A stretch of DNA of 5,282 nt, from the NCBI GenBank assembly GCA_017416885.1, contig JAFQAM010000222.1:1-5282 (forward strand), given 5' to 3'. Source of the stretch: Clostridia bacterium (GTDB lineage Bacteria > Bacillota > Clostridia > Oscillospirales > CAG-272). A program made the position numbers and the translations under genes. The notes beneath the pieces are model-generated. The model made no database searches and was not told where the DNA came from. It saw only the letters and a list, made by a program, of their open reading frames with translations. Positions 1 to 5,282 of this stretch are shown in pieces (the stretch's first letter is position 1; every line of letters begins with the position of its first letter).

Positions 1-207
1 CACATCATTTTTAACCCAAGCGCCCCCACCTTTATTTGAACGACGGTAAATGCCGTCAGCCTTATTCCATAGCTTATGCTCTCTTTTTCCCTTCCAAATA
101 ACCTGTGGATCAGGTCTTATCAAAATGTATTTTCCCCATCTTTCAAGTCTTTCACCGTCAGATGTGTCAAGAAGCTCATAATCCTTCCAATTCTCTGCTA
201 TGTACAT
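1..207 (-). CDS. Class I SAM-dependent (rRNA-type) methyltransferase, N-terminal 69 residues, cut by the window edge
   Basis: The frame stays open from the ATG at 207 to the left edge, giving 69 residues that begin MYIAENWKDYELLDTSDGER. The pattern W-K-D-Y-E-L-L-D-T-x-x-G-E-R-L-E-R-W-G (residues 7-25), then RPDPQVIW (31-38) and YRRSNKGGGAW (54-64), matches the N-terminus of the Firmicutes methyltransferases related to the RlmI/RlmK group (COG1092-like). Family members are expected to transfer a methyl group from S-adenosylmethionine, probably to rRNA, but the SAM-binding and catalytic parts lie beyond the edge, so neither the target nor activity can be judged. The gene starts 7 bp after the ruvC stop codon and has no promoter of its own in view, so it is probably cotranscribed with ruvC. 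The ATG is chosen because it is preceded by GAGGT and no earlier in-frame start exists before the ruvC stop. The assignment rests on remembered family sequence patterns. Confidence 0.78.
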   Translation of the reverse strand, partial: MYIAENWKDYELLDTSDGERLERWGKYILIRPDPQVIWKGKREHKLWNKADGIYRRSNKGGGAWVKNDV

Positions 208-211
208 AGTT

Positions 212-216
212 ACCTC
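212..216 (-). promoter_or_regulatory. Ribosome binding site of the methyltransferase gene, overlapping the ruvC stop codon
   Basis: On the minus strand the sequence reads TGAGGTAACTATG. The ruvC stop codon TGA (217-215) shares bases with the GAGGT Shine-Dalgarno sequence. A ribosome ending on ruvC therefore sits on the next initiation site, which suggests translational coupling. The spacing to ATG is short (4 nt after GAGGT). Confidence 0.6.
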
Positions 217-712
217 ACATTTTTATGTATTTACTTAAAACATTTGAGCCTGCATGTCCGTGACATATAGCAAGTGCCAACGCATCAGCCGTATCGTCTG
301 GTTTCGGAGGCTTCGGTAAATTCAAAAGCGTTGTTACCATTGTAATAACCTGCTTTTTTTCTGCTCTACCGTATCCTACTACCGCTTGCTTAACCTGTAA
401 AGGTGTATATTCAAAAATTTTCAGCTTTTTTCTGTATGCGGATAAAAGAATAGCTCCTCTCGCCTCAGCTACGCAAATGCCTGTCTTTTGGTTAGTGTTC
501 CAAAAAAGCTCCTCAATAGCCATAACCTCGGGCTTGTATTTGTCAATAATCGTATTCATGCCGTCATAAATTTGATTTAATCTATCCTCAATAGGAGTTT
601 TGGCAGGAGTTGTAATTGAGCCATAGCCTAAAACACGGAATTTTCCGTTTACACATTCAAGCACGCCCCAGCCTACTATGGCAAAGCCGGGATCTATACC
701 TAAAATTATCAT
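215..712 (-). CDS. ruvC: RuvC, Holliday junction resolvase
   Basis: RuvC is the dimeric, Mg-dependent endonuclease that makes paired nicks in Holliday junctions after RuvAB branch migration. The protein has 165 residues, the normal length. The RNase H-like fold motifs are all present: GIDPG (5-9) with catalytic D7; AIEELFW (65-71) with E67 in the second acidic position; and PDDTADALALAICHGHA (138-154) with D140 and D143 as the last two metal ligands. F70 follows the second acid, in the place of the DNA-stacking Phe of E. coli RuvC, and the basic RAEKKQV stretch (116-122) matches the DNA-contacting segment. The start has an excellent GGAGGAG ribosome binding site. The gene runs divergently from the operon that holds ruvA and ruvB, whereas many bacteria keep ruvC directly upstream of ruvAB. 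No truncation or missing residue is seen. Confidence 0.98.
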   Translation of the reverse strand: MIILGIDPGFAIVGWGVLECVNGKFRVLGYGSITTPAKTPIEDRLNQIYDGMNTIIDKYKPEVMAIEELFWNTNQKTGICVAEARGAILLSAYRKKLKIFEYTPLQVKQAVVGYGRAEKKQVITMVTTLLNLPKPPKPDDTADALALAICHGHAGSNVLSKYIKM

Positions 713-716
713 TTCG

Positions 717-723
717 CTCCTCC
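717..723 (-). promoter_or_regulatory. Strong ribosome binding site of ruvC
   Basis: On the minus strand GGAGGAG is followed by CGAA and then the ATG at 712. This is a near-perfect anti-16S match and it fixes the ruvC start. Confidence 0.85.
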
Positions 724-747
724 AAATAAAAATTTACATACACAATT

Positions 748-776
748 ATTTTACCATATTTTTTGCGATATGTCAA
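748..776 (-). promoter_or_regulatory. Sigma-A promoter of ruvC (extended -10)
   Basis: On the minus strand there is a perfect -35 TTGACA (776-771), a 17-bp spacer, and a -10 TAAAAT (753-748) preceded by TGG, the extended -10 motif. The predicted transcription start is near 741, leaving a leader of about 29 nt before the ruvC ATG. Upstream of the -35 lies an A/T tract that could act as an UP element. By sequence alone this is a strong constitutive-looking promoter. No LexA-type box (GAAC-N4-GTTC-like) is seen around it. Confidence 0.85.
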
Positions 777-821
777 ATGTAATATTATATAATTTAAATA
801 AATTTAAAATAAATATTTATG
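777..821. promoter_or_regulatory. A/T tract between the two divergent -35 boxes (candidate shared UP element)
   Basis: The 45 bp between the -35 of ruvC (ending at 776) and the -35 of the rightward operon (starting at 822) contain only two G/C pairs, at 779 and 821. Positions 780-820 are 41 consecutive A/T pairs. A/T-rich DNA directly upstream of a -35 is what RNA polymerase alpha C-terminal domains bind in UP elements, and this tract is upstream of both promoters. The function is inferred; the window is AT-rich generally, which weakens the argument. Confidence 0.5.
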
Positions 822-850
822 TTGATTTTACCGAATATATGTGGTAAAAT
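822..850 (+). promoter_or_regulatory. Sigma-A promoter of the DUF951-yfhO-ruvAB operon (extended -10)
   Basis: A -35 TTGATT (822-827) is followed by a 17-bp spacer and a -10 TAAAAT (845-850). TGG directly before the -10 (842-844) gives an extended -10 motif, the same TGG-TAAAAT arrangement as in the ruvC promoter. The predicted start is near 857, giving a leader of about 67 nt before the ATG at 924. A 26-bp dyad covers most of this promoter. It is the only good promoter seen upstream of the rightward genes. Confidence 0.8.
825..850. promoter_or_regulatory. 26-bp dyad over the operon promoter, candidate operator
   Basis: The left arm ATTTTACC (825-832) and right arm GGTAAAAT (843-850) are perfect inverted copies. 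They are separated by 10 bp whose central ATATAT (835-840) is also symmetric, so 22 of 26 positions obey the symmetry. The arms overlap the last bases of the -35 and all of the -10, from about -32 to -7 relative to the predicted start. A dimeric DNA-binding protein bound here would block RNA polymerase. No known regulator consensus is recognised, and part of the symmetry may come from the -10 sequence itself in AT-rich DNA. Confidence 0.45.
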
Positions 851-872
851 AGATACAATGGTGATTTTTGGC

Positions 873-897
873 TAATTGAGCATATTATGCTAAATTA
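873..897. repeat. 25-bp palindrome in the operon leader
   Basis: TAATT-G-AGCATA (873-884) and TATGCT-A-AATTA (886-897) mirror each other around T885, with 11 of 12 positions matching. The element lies at about +17 to +41 of the predicted transcript and ends 12 nt before the Shine-Dalgarno sequence. It could be a second operator or a weak leader hairpin. The stem is A/U-rich and lacks a following U-run, so it is not an intrinsic terminator. Confidence 0.45.
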
Positions 898-923
898 ACG
901 ATTTTTAATAAGGAGAGACTTTT

Positions 924-1130
924 ATGTCAAATAATATTTTGCAAATACGCGTTGATGATACGGTTGAATTAAAAAAGCCTCATCCTTGCGGAAATAAGAC
1001 CTTTAAAGTATTGCGTATCGGCGCAGATGTGAAAATATCCTGCTGCGAGTGCGGTCGCACCTTGACATTGGAACGGATAAAATTAGAGAAAATGATCAAA
1101 AAATTTGTTTCAGGTGAGGAAAATAAATGA
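924..1130 (+). CDS. DUF951 family small protein (YyzM-like), possible zinc-ribbon-like fold
   Basis: This 68-residue protein has the core pattern of the DUF951 family: VELKKPHPCGN (14-24), FKVLRIGADVKISC (27-40) and CxxCG (40-44), followed by a basic helix with the LERIKLEKMIKK segment (49-60). H20, C22, C40 and C43 are placed so that they could bind a metal such as zinc; C41 is an extra cysteine. No signal peptide or membrane segment is seen, so it is probably cytoplasmic. The biochemical role of the family is not known to me, and a nucleic-acid-binding role is only a guess from its small, basic, Cys-rich form. The start is supported by AAGGAGAG at 910-917, 6 nt before the ATG. It is the first gene of the operon and its stop codon overlaps the next start in ATGA. 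Confidence 0.88.
   Translation: MSNNILQIRVDDTVELKKPHPCGNKTFKVLRIGADVKISCCECGRTLTLERIKLEKMIKKFVSGEENK
1112..1120 (+). promoter_or_regulatory. Ribosome binding site of yfhO inside the end of the DUF951 gene
   Basis: AGGTGAGGA ends 6 nt before the ATG at 1127. It lies inside the last codons of the DUF951 gene, whose TGA stop overlaps the start as ATGA. This supports both the chosen start and translational coupling of the two genes. Confidence 0.65.
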
Positions 1131-4006
1131 ACAACGAATTAATTGAAAATAAGCCTAAGAGCTTTTTTGAAAAAATAAATACTCCATTTATTCAAAAGGT
1201 GGGAAATAAAATTATAGAAAAAAGTTATCTATATCCCTCCTTTGTATTACCTATTATAATAATGCTTCTTGTTTACGCATGTCTTGGTATGTTTCCTGTC
1301 GGTGATAGAACAATACTAATACTTGATATGAACGGACAGTATATTTACTTCTTTGAGCAGCTGCGAGATGTATTATCGGGAAACGGCTCCCTTTTATACA
1401 CCTTCGAAAGAGCCTTGGGCGGTGAGTTTTTCGGTATTTTCACCTATTATCTTGCTTCCCCTCTATCCTGTCTTGTTGTTTTATTTCCTAAAGAATCAAT
1501 AACAGAAGCAGTAACTGCAATTATGCTTTTAAAGTGCGGTCTTTGCGGATTATCCTTTGCGTACTATCTTGACAAAACAAGAAAGAAAAATGTGCTTGGT
1601 TTTATGATGTTTGGCACAATGTATGCTCTTTGCGCATATGCTACCACATTCCAATCAAATACAATGTGGATTGATGCGCTAATATGGCTACCGCTTGTGG
1701 CTCTTGGCATTGAAAGAGTAATAAGAACAGGCCATTTCAAGCTATTTGTAGTAGCATTAGCTCTTACTATTTGGAGCAACTATTATATTGGCTATATGTG
1801 TTGTATTTTTGTTGCATTATATTTCTTCTGCTATCTTTTTTCACATAGCAGTGATGAAACAAATGAGCTTAATGAAAATTTACATTGGCTAAAAGCTCTT
1901 GGTAGAATTATTTTATATTCTGCCGTTGCAATTTTAATTGCTTCGCTTATTATTCTTGTTGCTTATTATTCATTATCCTTTGGTAAAAGCGAATTTCAGG
2001 ATAGTGATTTTGCTCCGAATTTAAGGTTTGATATTATAGATTTAGTAGTAAAGCTATTCCCCGGAACATATGACACCGTAAGATTTGAGGGACATCCAAA
2101 TATTTATTCGGGACTTTTAATGCTTATTATGCTTCCCGTTTACTACTTTACTAATAAAATTTCTGCAAGAGAAAAGATTTTCTATTCCTTGCTTTGCGTA
2201 ATTTTCTTGGTTAGCTTTTCAATTAATACAGTTGACCTTGTATGGCACGGCTTCCAAATTCCTATTTGGCTAAATTACAGATATAGCTTTATGTTTTCCT
2301 TTGTTATGCTCACTATGGCTTACCGTGGGTTTGAGCATTATAAGGAAATGGAGAGCAAATTCTTCTTTAAGGTTTGCGCTGTATTAATTGCTACTCTTAT
2401 TGTAATTCAAAAGACTGCTACATTCTTCAGATATGTTGACGGCAACTTAACCGAGGTTATGCCTGACTATGAGGTTATTTGGCTATCTATTGGCTTTATT
2501 GCTATTTATATGGTGGTGCTCTATTTCTGTAAGCATACTAAGCTACCGCAAACGCTTGCAGTTATTTTGCTTATTTGTGTAAGCCTTGAGGGATTTGCCG
2601 CTACATTAATTAACTGGGGCGAGCAAATTGCCGATGTCGGTTGGGCGTCAAGAACTAATTACAGAAGCTTTATAAGCAGGATTTCGATAGCTACCGATAT
2701 GGTACAAAAAGAGGACGATAGCTTTTACAGAATGGAAAAAACCATATTCAGAAAGCCAAACGATGCTTTTGCGCTTAATATGAGAGGCGCATCTGAGTTC
2801 AACTCCACATTTAATCAAGGTGTAGTTTCATTTTTAAAGAAAACAGGCTTTGTTTCAAGGGCGCAATCCTCAAAATATTTCTCGGGAAATGAGGTTATTG
2901 ACTCCATTCTCGGCATTAAATATGTAATAGGCGACGGTCATCACGAGGACGGTACTCCTGTTGATAGTGTAAGTGGATTATACGATAAGACATACATTAA
3001 AGACGGAAATATGTATATTTACAAAAATCCGTTTGCATTGCCTATTGCATATGCGGTTGACGATAAAATCAAGGATGCAACAGTAGATAATGATATTATT
3101 TCTCCGTTTGACTATATGGAAAGACTTATGGGAAATATGCTTGGTAAGGAAACCGTAAGCTTGTTTGACTCATGTAAGTATAATGTGTATTACACAAGCA
3201 ACTGTAAGCAGGTAAACGGTGATGTATCAACCGAGTTAAGGCGTACTGACAGCAGTAAAAAAGCGTCATTTGTTTATTCGATTACAGCTGTTGAGGACGG
3301 AAGCATTTATATGTTTTTACCTACTCCGTATTCAACTATGGCCACTGTTTCAATAAATGATGAGTTTTTTGCTGATATGTTCTTAAATGATTCATATAGA
3401 ATCTATAATATTGGCAACTACAAAAAGGGAGACACTGTAAAGGTTAAGTTTGAATACAACCATTACAGAATGTATTTTTATAACGATTATCCATATTTTG
3501 TGCAAGTAAATGAAGATAATTTAAAAGCAGTAACTGATGAATTAAAGCTTGGCGGCTTTAATGTTACAAAGCATAGCGATACTAAGCTTGAGGGAACTCT
3601 TTATGCTGATAGTGATAAGACAGTATTAACTACTATTCCGTATGATAGCGGTTGGAAGGTTTACATTGACGGAGAAAGAGTTGAAACCTACAAATCTGTT
3701 GAAACCTTTGTAGGATTTGATGTAACCAAAGGACAACATACAATTGTAATGAAGTATCAGCCTACAATATTCTATATCGGCGTTTGTACAAGCCTTTCAG
3801 GCGTTGCTCTGTTCGTCGTATTGATTATTCTCGATAACAGAAAGCGTAGATTGAATTTATATGCGGCTAAAAGCGAATATGTTAATTCAACTATTAAATC
3901 TACGAGATGTAAGCAAAGCTTGTTAATCGGTAGCATCAGCCTTGGCGAAGAAAACAAAAAATATATTTTAAAACCATTAAATATTAACGAAAATGAGGAA
4001 ATATAA
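1127..4006 (+). CDS. yfhO: YfhO family polytopic membrane protein, putative GT-C type glycosyltransferase
   Basis: The 959-residue protein has a cytoplasmic lead of about 36 residues, a first membrane segment (about 37-55), and then a loop with GD (59-60) and LDMNGQY (66-72). That acidic loop is typical of YfhO proteins, and D60 or D67 could be the acidic residue that GT-C enzymes carry in their first outer loop. ALGGEFFG and YYLASPL (96-112) are also family-like. About a dozen membrane segments follow, up to about residue 492. A large soluble region (about 500-877), probably outside the membrane, ends in the family's C-terminal motif YDSGWKVYIDGERV...TKGQHTIVMKY (839-877). A last membrane helix (about 881-902) precedes a basic 57-residue tail. 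In B. subtilis and Listeria, YfhO-type proteins are linked to glycosylation of lipoteichoic acid; the substrate here is unknown. The start codon overlaps the DUF951 stop and has its own ribosome binding site. The stop codon directly abuts ruvA. Confidence 0.9.
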   Translation: MNNELIENKPKSFFEKINTPFIQKVGNKIIEKSYLYPSFVLPIIIMLLVYACLGMFPVGDRTILILDMNGQYIYFFEQLRDVLSGNGSLLYTFERALGGEFFGIFTYYLASPLSCLVVLFPKESITEAVTAIMLLKCGLCGLSFAYYLDKTRKKNVLGFMMFGTMYALCAYATTFQSNTMWIDALIWLPLVALGIERVIRTGHFKLFVVALALTIWSNYYIGYMCCIFVALYFFCYLFSHSSDETNELNENLHWLKALGRIILYSAVAILIASLIILVAYYSLSFGKSEFQDSDFAPNLRFDIIDLVVKLFPGTYDTVRFEGHPNIYSGLLMLIMLPVYYFTNKISAREKIFYSLLCVIFLVSFSINTVDLVWHGFQIPIWLNYRYSFMFSFVMLTMAYRGFEHYKEMESKFFFKVCAVLIATLIVIQKTATFFRYVDGNLTEVMPDYEVIWLSIGFIAIYMVVLYFCKHTKLPQTLAVILLICVSLEGFAATLINWGEQIADVGWASRTNYRSFISRISIATDMVQKEDDSFYRMEKTIFRKPNDAFALNMRGASEFNSTFNQGVVSFLKKTGFVSRAQSSKYFSGNEVIDSILGIKYVIGDGHHEDGTPVDSVSGLYDKTYIKDGNMYIYKNPFALPIAYAVDDKIKDATVDNDIISPFDYMERLMGNMLGKETVSLFDSCKYNVYYTSNCKQVNGDVSTELRRTDSSKKASFVYSITAVEDGSIYMFLPTPYSTMATVSINDEFFADMFLNDSYRIYNIGNYKKGDTVKVKFEYNHYRMYFYNDYPYFVQVNEDNLKAVTDELKLGGFNVTKHSDTKLEGTLYADSDKTVLTTIPYDSGWKVYIDGERVETYKSVETFVGFDVTKGQHTIVMKYQPTIFYIGVCTSLSGVALFVVLIILDNRKRRLNLYAAKSEYVNSTIKSTRCKQSLLIGSISLGEENKKYILKPLNINENEEI
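3995..4000 (+). promoter_or_regulatory. Ribosome binding site of ruvA within the yfhO 3' end
   Basis: GAGGAA lies 6 nt before the ruvA ATG at 4007 and is still inside the yfhO coding sequence. The yfhO stop TAA (4004-4006) touches the ruvA ATG with no gap, so ruvA translation is likely coupled to yfhO translation. Confidence 0.65.
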
Positions 4007-4618
4007 ATGATTTATCATGTAAACGGTGTATTGGAGCTATGTGAGCCTGCGTTTTGCGTAATTGATTGCGGCGGCGTTGGCTATAAGCTTTCTATAACCG
4101 AAAACACATACTCATCAATTGTTGGGCATGTGAATGAAAAAATGAAGCTTCTCACCTATTTACAGGTAAGAGAGGATGATGTAGAGCTTTACGGCTTTAA
4201 AACAAATGATGAATTGTCTGCATTTAAGCTTCTTATTACCGTGTCAGGTGTCGGTCCAAAGGCGGCAATATCTATTTTGTCGCTGTTAACTCCTGATAGA
4301 CTTGCTTCTGCTATTTGTACAGAAAATGTAAAGGCTATTGCAAAGGCAAACGGAATTGGTCCTAAAACCGCTGCAAGAGTTGTATTGGAGTTAAAGGATA
4401 AAATGGCTAAACAGGTATTTGCTGCAAATATCGACGCAACCGCAAGCGCTGCTCCATCTGTAAATATCGGCGCAAGCTCCAATTTAAGCGAAGCGCTTGA
4501 TGCTTTAATTGTTTTAGGCTATACAAGACAGGATGCTCAAAGGGCGCTTGTTGGAATTGACCCTAATTTAGATGTAACAAAGATTATTCCGCTTGCTCTT
4601 AATAAGCTTATGAGGTGA
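4007..4618 (+). CDS. ruvA: RuvA, Holliday junction-binding subunit of the RuvAB branch-migration complex
   Basis: RuvA tetramers bind four-way junctions and load the RuvB motors. The 203-residue length is normal and the three domains are visible. Domain I (1 to about 65) is the OB-fold, with the VREDDVELYGF segment (54-64); its acidic pair E56/D57 corresponds to the acidic pin that separates strands at the junction centre. Domain II (about 66-135) has two helix-hairpin-helix motifs, VSGVGPK (79-85) and ANGIGPK (114-120). A flexible Ala/Ser-rich linker (about 140-157) leads to domain III (about 158-203), SEALDALIVLGYTRQDAQRAL..., which binds RuvB. The start MIYHVNG matches the family's usual beginning and has GAGGAA upstream. 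It lies directly after yfhO and 4 bp before ruvB, so its expression probably depends on the promoter at 822-850. Confidence 0.98.
   Translation: MIYHVNGVLELCEPAFCVIDCGGVGYKLSITENTYSSIVGHVNEKMKLLTYLQVREDDVELYGFKTNDELSAFKLLITVSGVGPKAAISILSLLTPDRLASAICTENVKAIAKANGIGPKTAARVVLELKDKMAKQVFAANIDATASAAPSVNIGASSNLSEALDALIVLGYTRQDAQRALVGIDPNLDVTKIIPLALNKLMR
4612..4618 (+). promoter_or_regulatory. Ribosome binding site of ruvB overlapping the ruvA stop
   Basis: GAGGTGA includes the ruvA stop codon TGA (4616-4618) and is followed by TATT and the ATG at 4623. This decides the ruvB start: the next in-frame ATG (4662, residue 14) has only a poor purine stretch before it. Confidence 0.65.
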
Positions 4619-4622
4619 TATT

Positions 4623-5282
4623 ATGATTGAAGAAACACAATTTGAATATGAAAGCAGAATAATGTCAACACAGGAAAGCTCCGAGGACAGCGAGGCTGAG
4701 GTTAGCCTAAGACCGAAAACCTTTGATGAATACTTTGGTCAAGAAAAGGTTAAGGAAATGCTTAAGGTATATATTGAGGCGGCTAAGGGCAGAGGTGACT
4801 CCTTGGACCACACTCTTCTATATGGACCTCCAGGTCTTGGTAAAACCACTCTTTCAGGAATTATCGCATCTGAAATGGGCGTTAATTTCAGAGTAACCTC
4901 CGGTCCTGCTATTGAAAAGCAAGGAGATTTGGCAGCCATTCTTACTAATTTAGCTCCCGGCGATGTTTTATTTATTGATGAAATTCACCGTTTATCCCGT
5001 TCAATTGAGGAAATTTTATATCCTGCTATGGAGGACTTTGTGCTTGATATTATTATTGGTAAGGGTCCTGCGGCAAGAAGCATTCGTGTACCGCTTCCCA
5101 AATTTACATTAGTTGGCGCAACAACAAGAGCGGGTCAATTAAGTACTCCATTGCGCGATAGATTCGGTGTCCTTTTAAGACTTGAATTATATAATCCGGA
5201 TGAGCTTGCAACTATTGTCAGAAGAAGCGCTTCTCTATTAGAGGTGGGAATCACTGAGGAAGGATCTTATGAAATTGCTTCC
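4623..5282 (+). CDS. ruvB: RuvB, AAA+ ATPase motor of Holliday junction branch migration, first 220 residues, cut by the window edge
   Basis: The frame is open from the ATG to the right edge. After an acidic, low-conservation lead (1-26) the family core starts with SLRPKTFDEYFGQEKVKE (28-45). Walker A is GPPGLGKTT (68-76) with K74. Walker B is DVLFIDEIH (114-122) with D119 and E120. Sensor 1 lies in VGATTRAG (164-171), and the arginine-finger region is TPLRDRFG (175-182). The stretch from about 130 to 160 (EILYPAMEDFVLDI...RSIRVPLPKF) includes the hairpin that contacts RuvA. RuvB usually has about 330-350 residues, so roughly 110-130 residues, covering the rest of the small ATPase domain and the winged-helix DNA-binding domain, lie beyond the edge. 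It follows ruvA by 4 bp. No damage is seen in the visible part. Confidence 0.97.
   Translation, partial: MIEETQFEYESRIMSTQESSEDSEAEVSLRPKTFDEYFGQEKVKEMLKVYIEAAKGRGDSLDHTLLYGPPGLGKTTLSGIIASEMGVNFRVTSGPAIEKQGDLAAILTNLAPGDVLFIDEIHRLSRSIEEILYPAMEDFVLDIIIGKGPAARSIRVPLPKFTLVGATTRAGQLSTPLRDRFGVLLRLELYNPDELATIVRRSASLLEVGITEEGSYEIAS

Noticed and set aside
76..270. Short plus-strand open frame of 64 codons opposite the methyltransferase and the ruvC 3' end
   Set aside because: It is antisense to two well-supported genes, has no ribosome binding site, and its hydrophobic composition is what antisense of coding DNA gives.
762..777. Imperfect palindrome TTTG-cg-ATAT-gt-CAAA over the ruvC -35 region
   Set aside because: Only 12 of 16 positions are symmetric, mostly A/T, and half of it is fixed by the -35 box. 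Too weak to call an operator.
858..875. Tiny leader peptide frame starting at the ATG near the predicted transcription start
   Set aside because: It stops after five codons and has no Shine-Dalgarno sequence, since the transcript begins at about this point.
3687..3714. 8-bp inverted repeat CCTACAAA / TTTGTAGG inside yfhO, with a GTTGAAACCT direct repeat
   Set aside because: It lies in the conserved C-terminal coding region, where the repeated VETYKS/VETF residues explain it. There is no U-run after it and the gene continues, so it is not a terminator.
3942..3969. Possible internal promoter for ruvA (TTGGCG, 16 bp, TATTTT) near the end of yfhO
   Set aside because: Each box matches only 4 of 6 consensus bases, which is common by chance in AT-rich coding DNA.
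4189..4482. Minus-strand open frame of 97 codons inside ruvA
   Set aside because: It is antisense to the well-conserved helix-hairpin-helix region of ruvA, has no family resemblance, and no promoter or ribosome binding site was seen.

Overview
The window looks like chromosomal DNA from an AT-rich, low-GC Gram-positive anaerobe, most likely a member of the Clostridia (Oscillospiraceae/Lachnospiraceae-like). The evidence is the strong GGAGG-type ribosome binding sites, the housekeeping sigma-A-type promoters, a DUF951 protein, a YfhO-family membrane protein, and ruvC/ruvA/ruvB of Firmicutes type. The exact lineage cannot be fixed from this sequence alone.

Layout: two divergent transcription units leave a 211-bp intergenic region (713-923). 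The leftward unit is ruvC (215-712) followed after 7 bp by the start of a class I SAM-dependent methyltransferase gene that runs off the left edge (1-207). The rightward unit is a small DUF951 gene (924-1130), a yfhO-like gene for a large polytopic membrane protein (1127-4006), ruvA (4007-4618) and the first 220 codons of ruvB (from 4623, running off the right edge). Spacings in the rightward unit are a 4-bp ATGA overlap, 0 bp and 4 bp, so it reads as one translationally coupled operon. There is no terminator in the window, as expected when both units continue past the edges.

The intergenic region is readable. Each unit has its own strong promoter with a 17-bp spacer and an extended TGG-TAAAAT -10 element, and the two -35 boxes face each other across a 45-bp gap that is almost pure A/T. 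The rightward promoter contains a 26-bp dyad with perfect 8-bp arms lying between and over its -35 and -10 elements. Its leader carries a second, 25-bp palindrome.

Function: RuvC is the Holliday junction resolvase and RuvAB is the branch-migration motor. Together they process recombination intermediates, and here they are read from the two sides of one control region rather than from a single ruvCAB operon. The unusual part is the pair of genes between the control region and ruvAB: DUF951, and a YfhO-type GT-C-like membrane protein implicated elsewhere in cell-envelope glycosylation. Nothing in the window amounts to a clearly undescribed system. The points most worth checking are the operator-like dyad and the DUF951-yfhO-ruvAB coupling.
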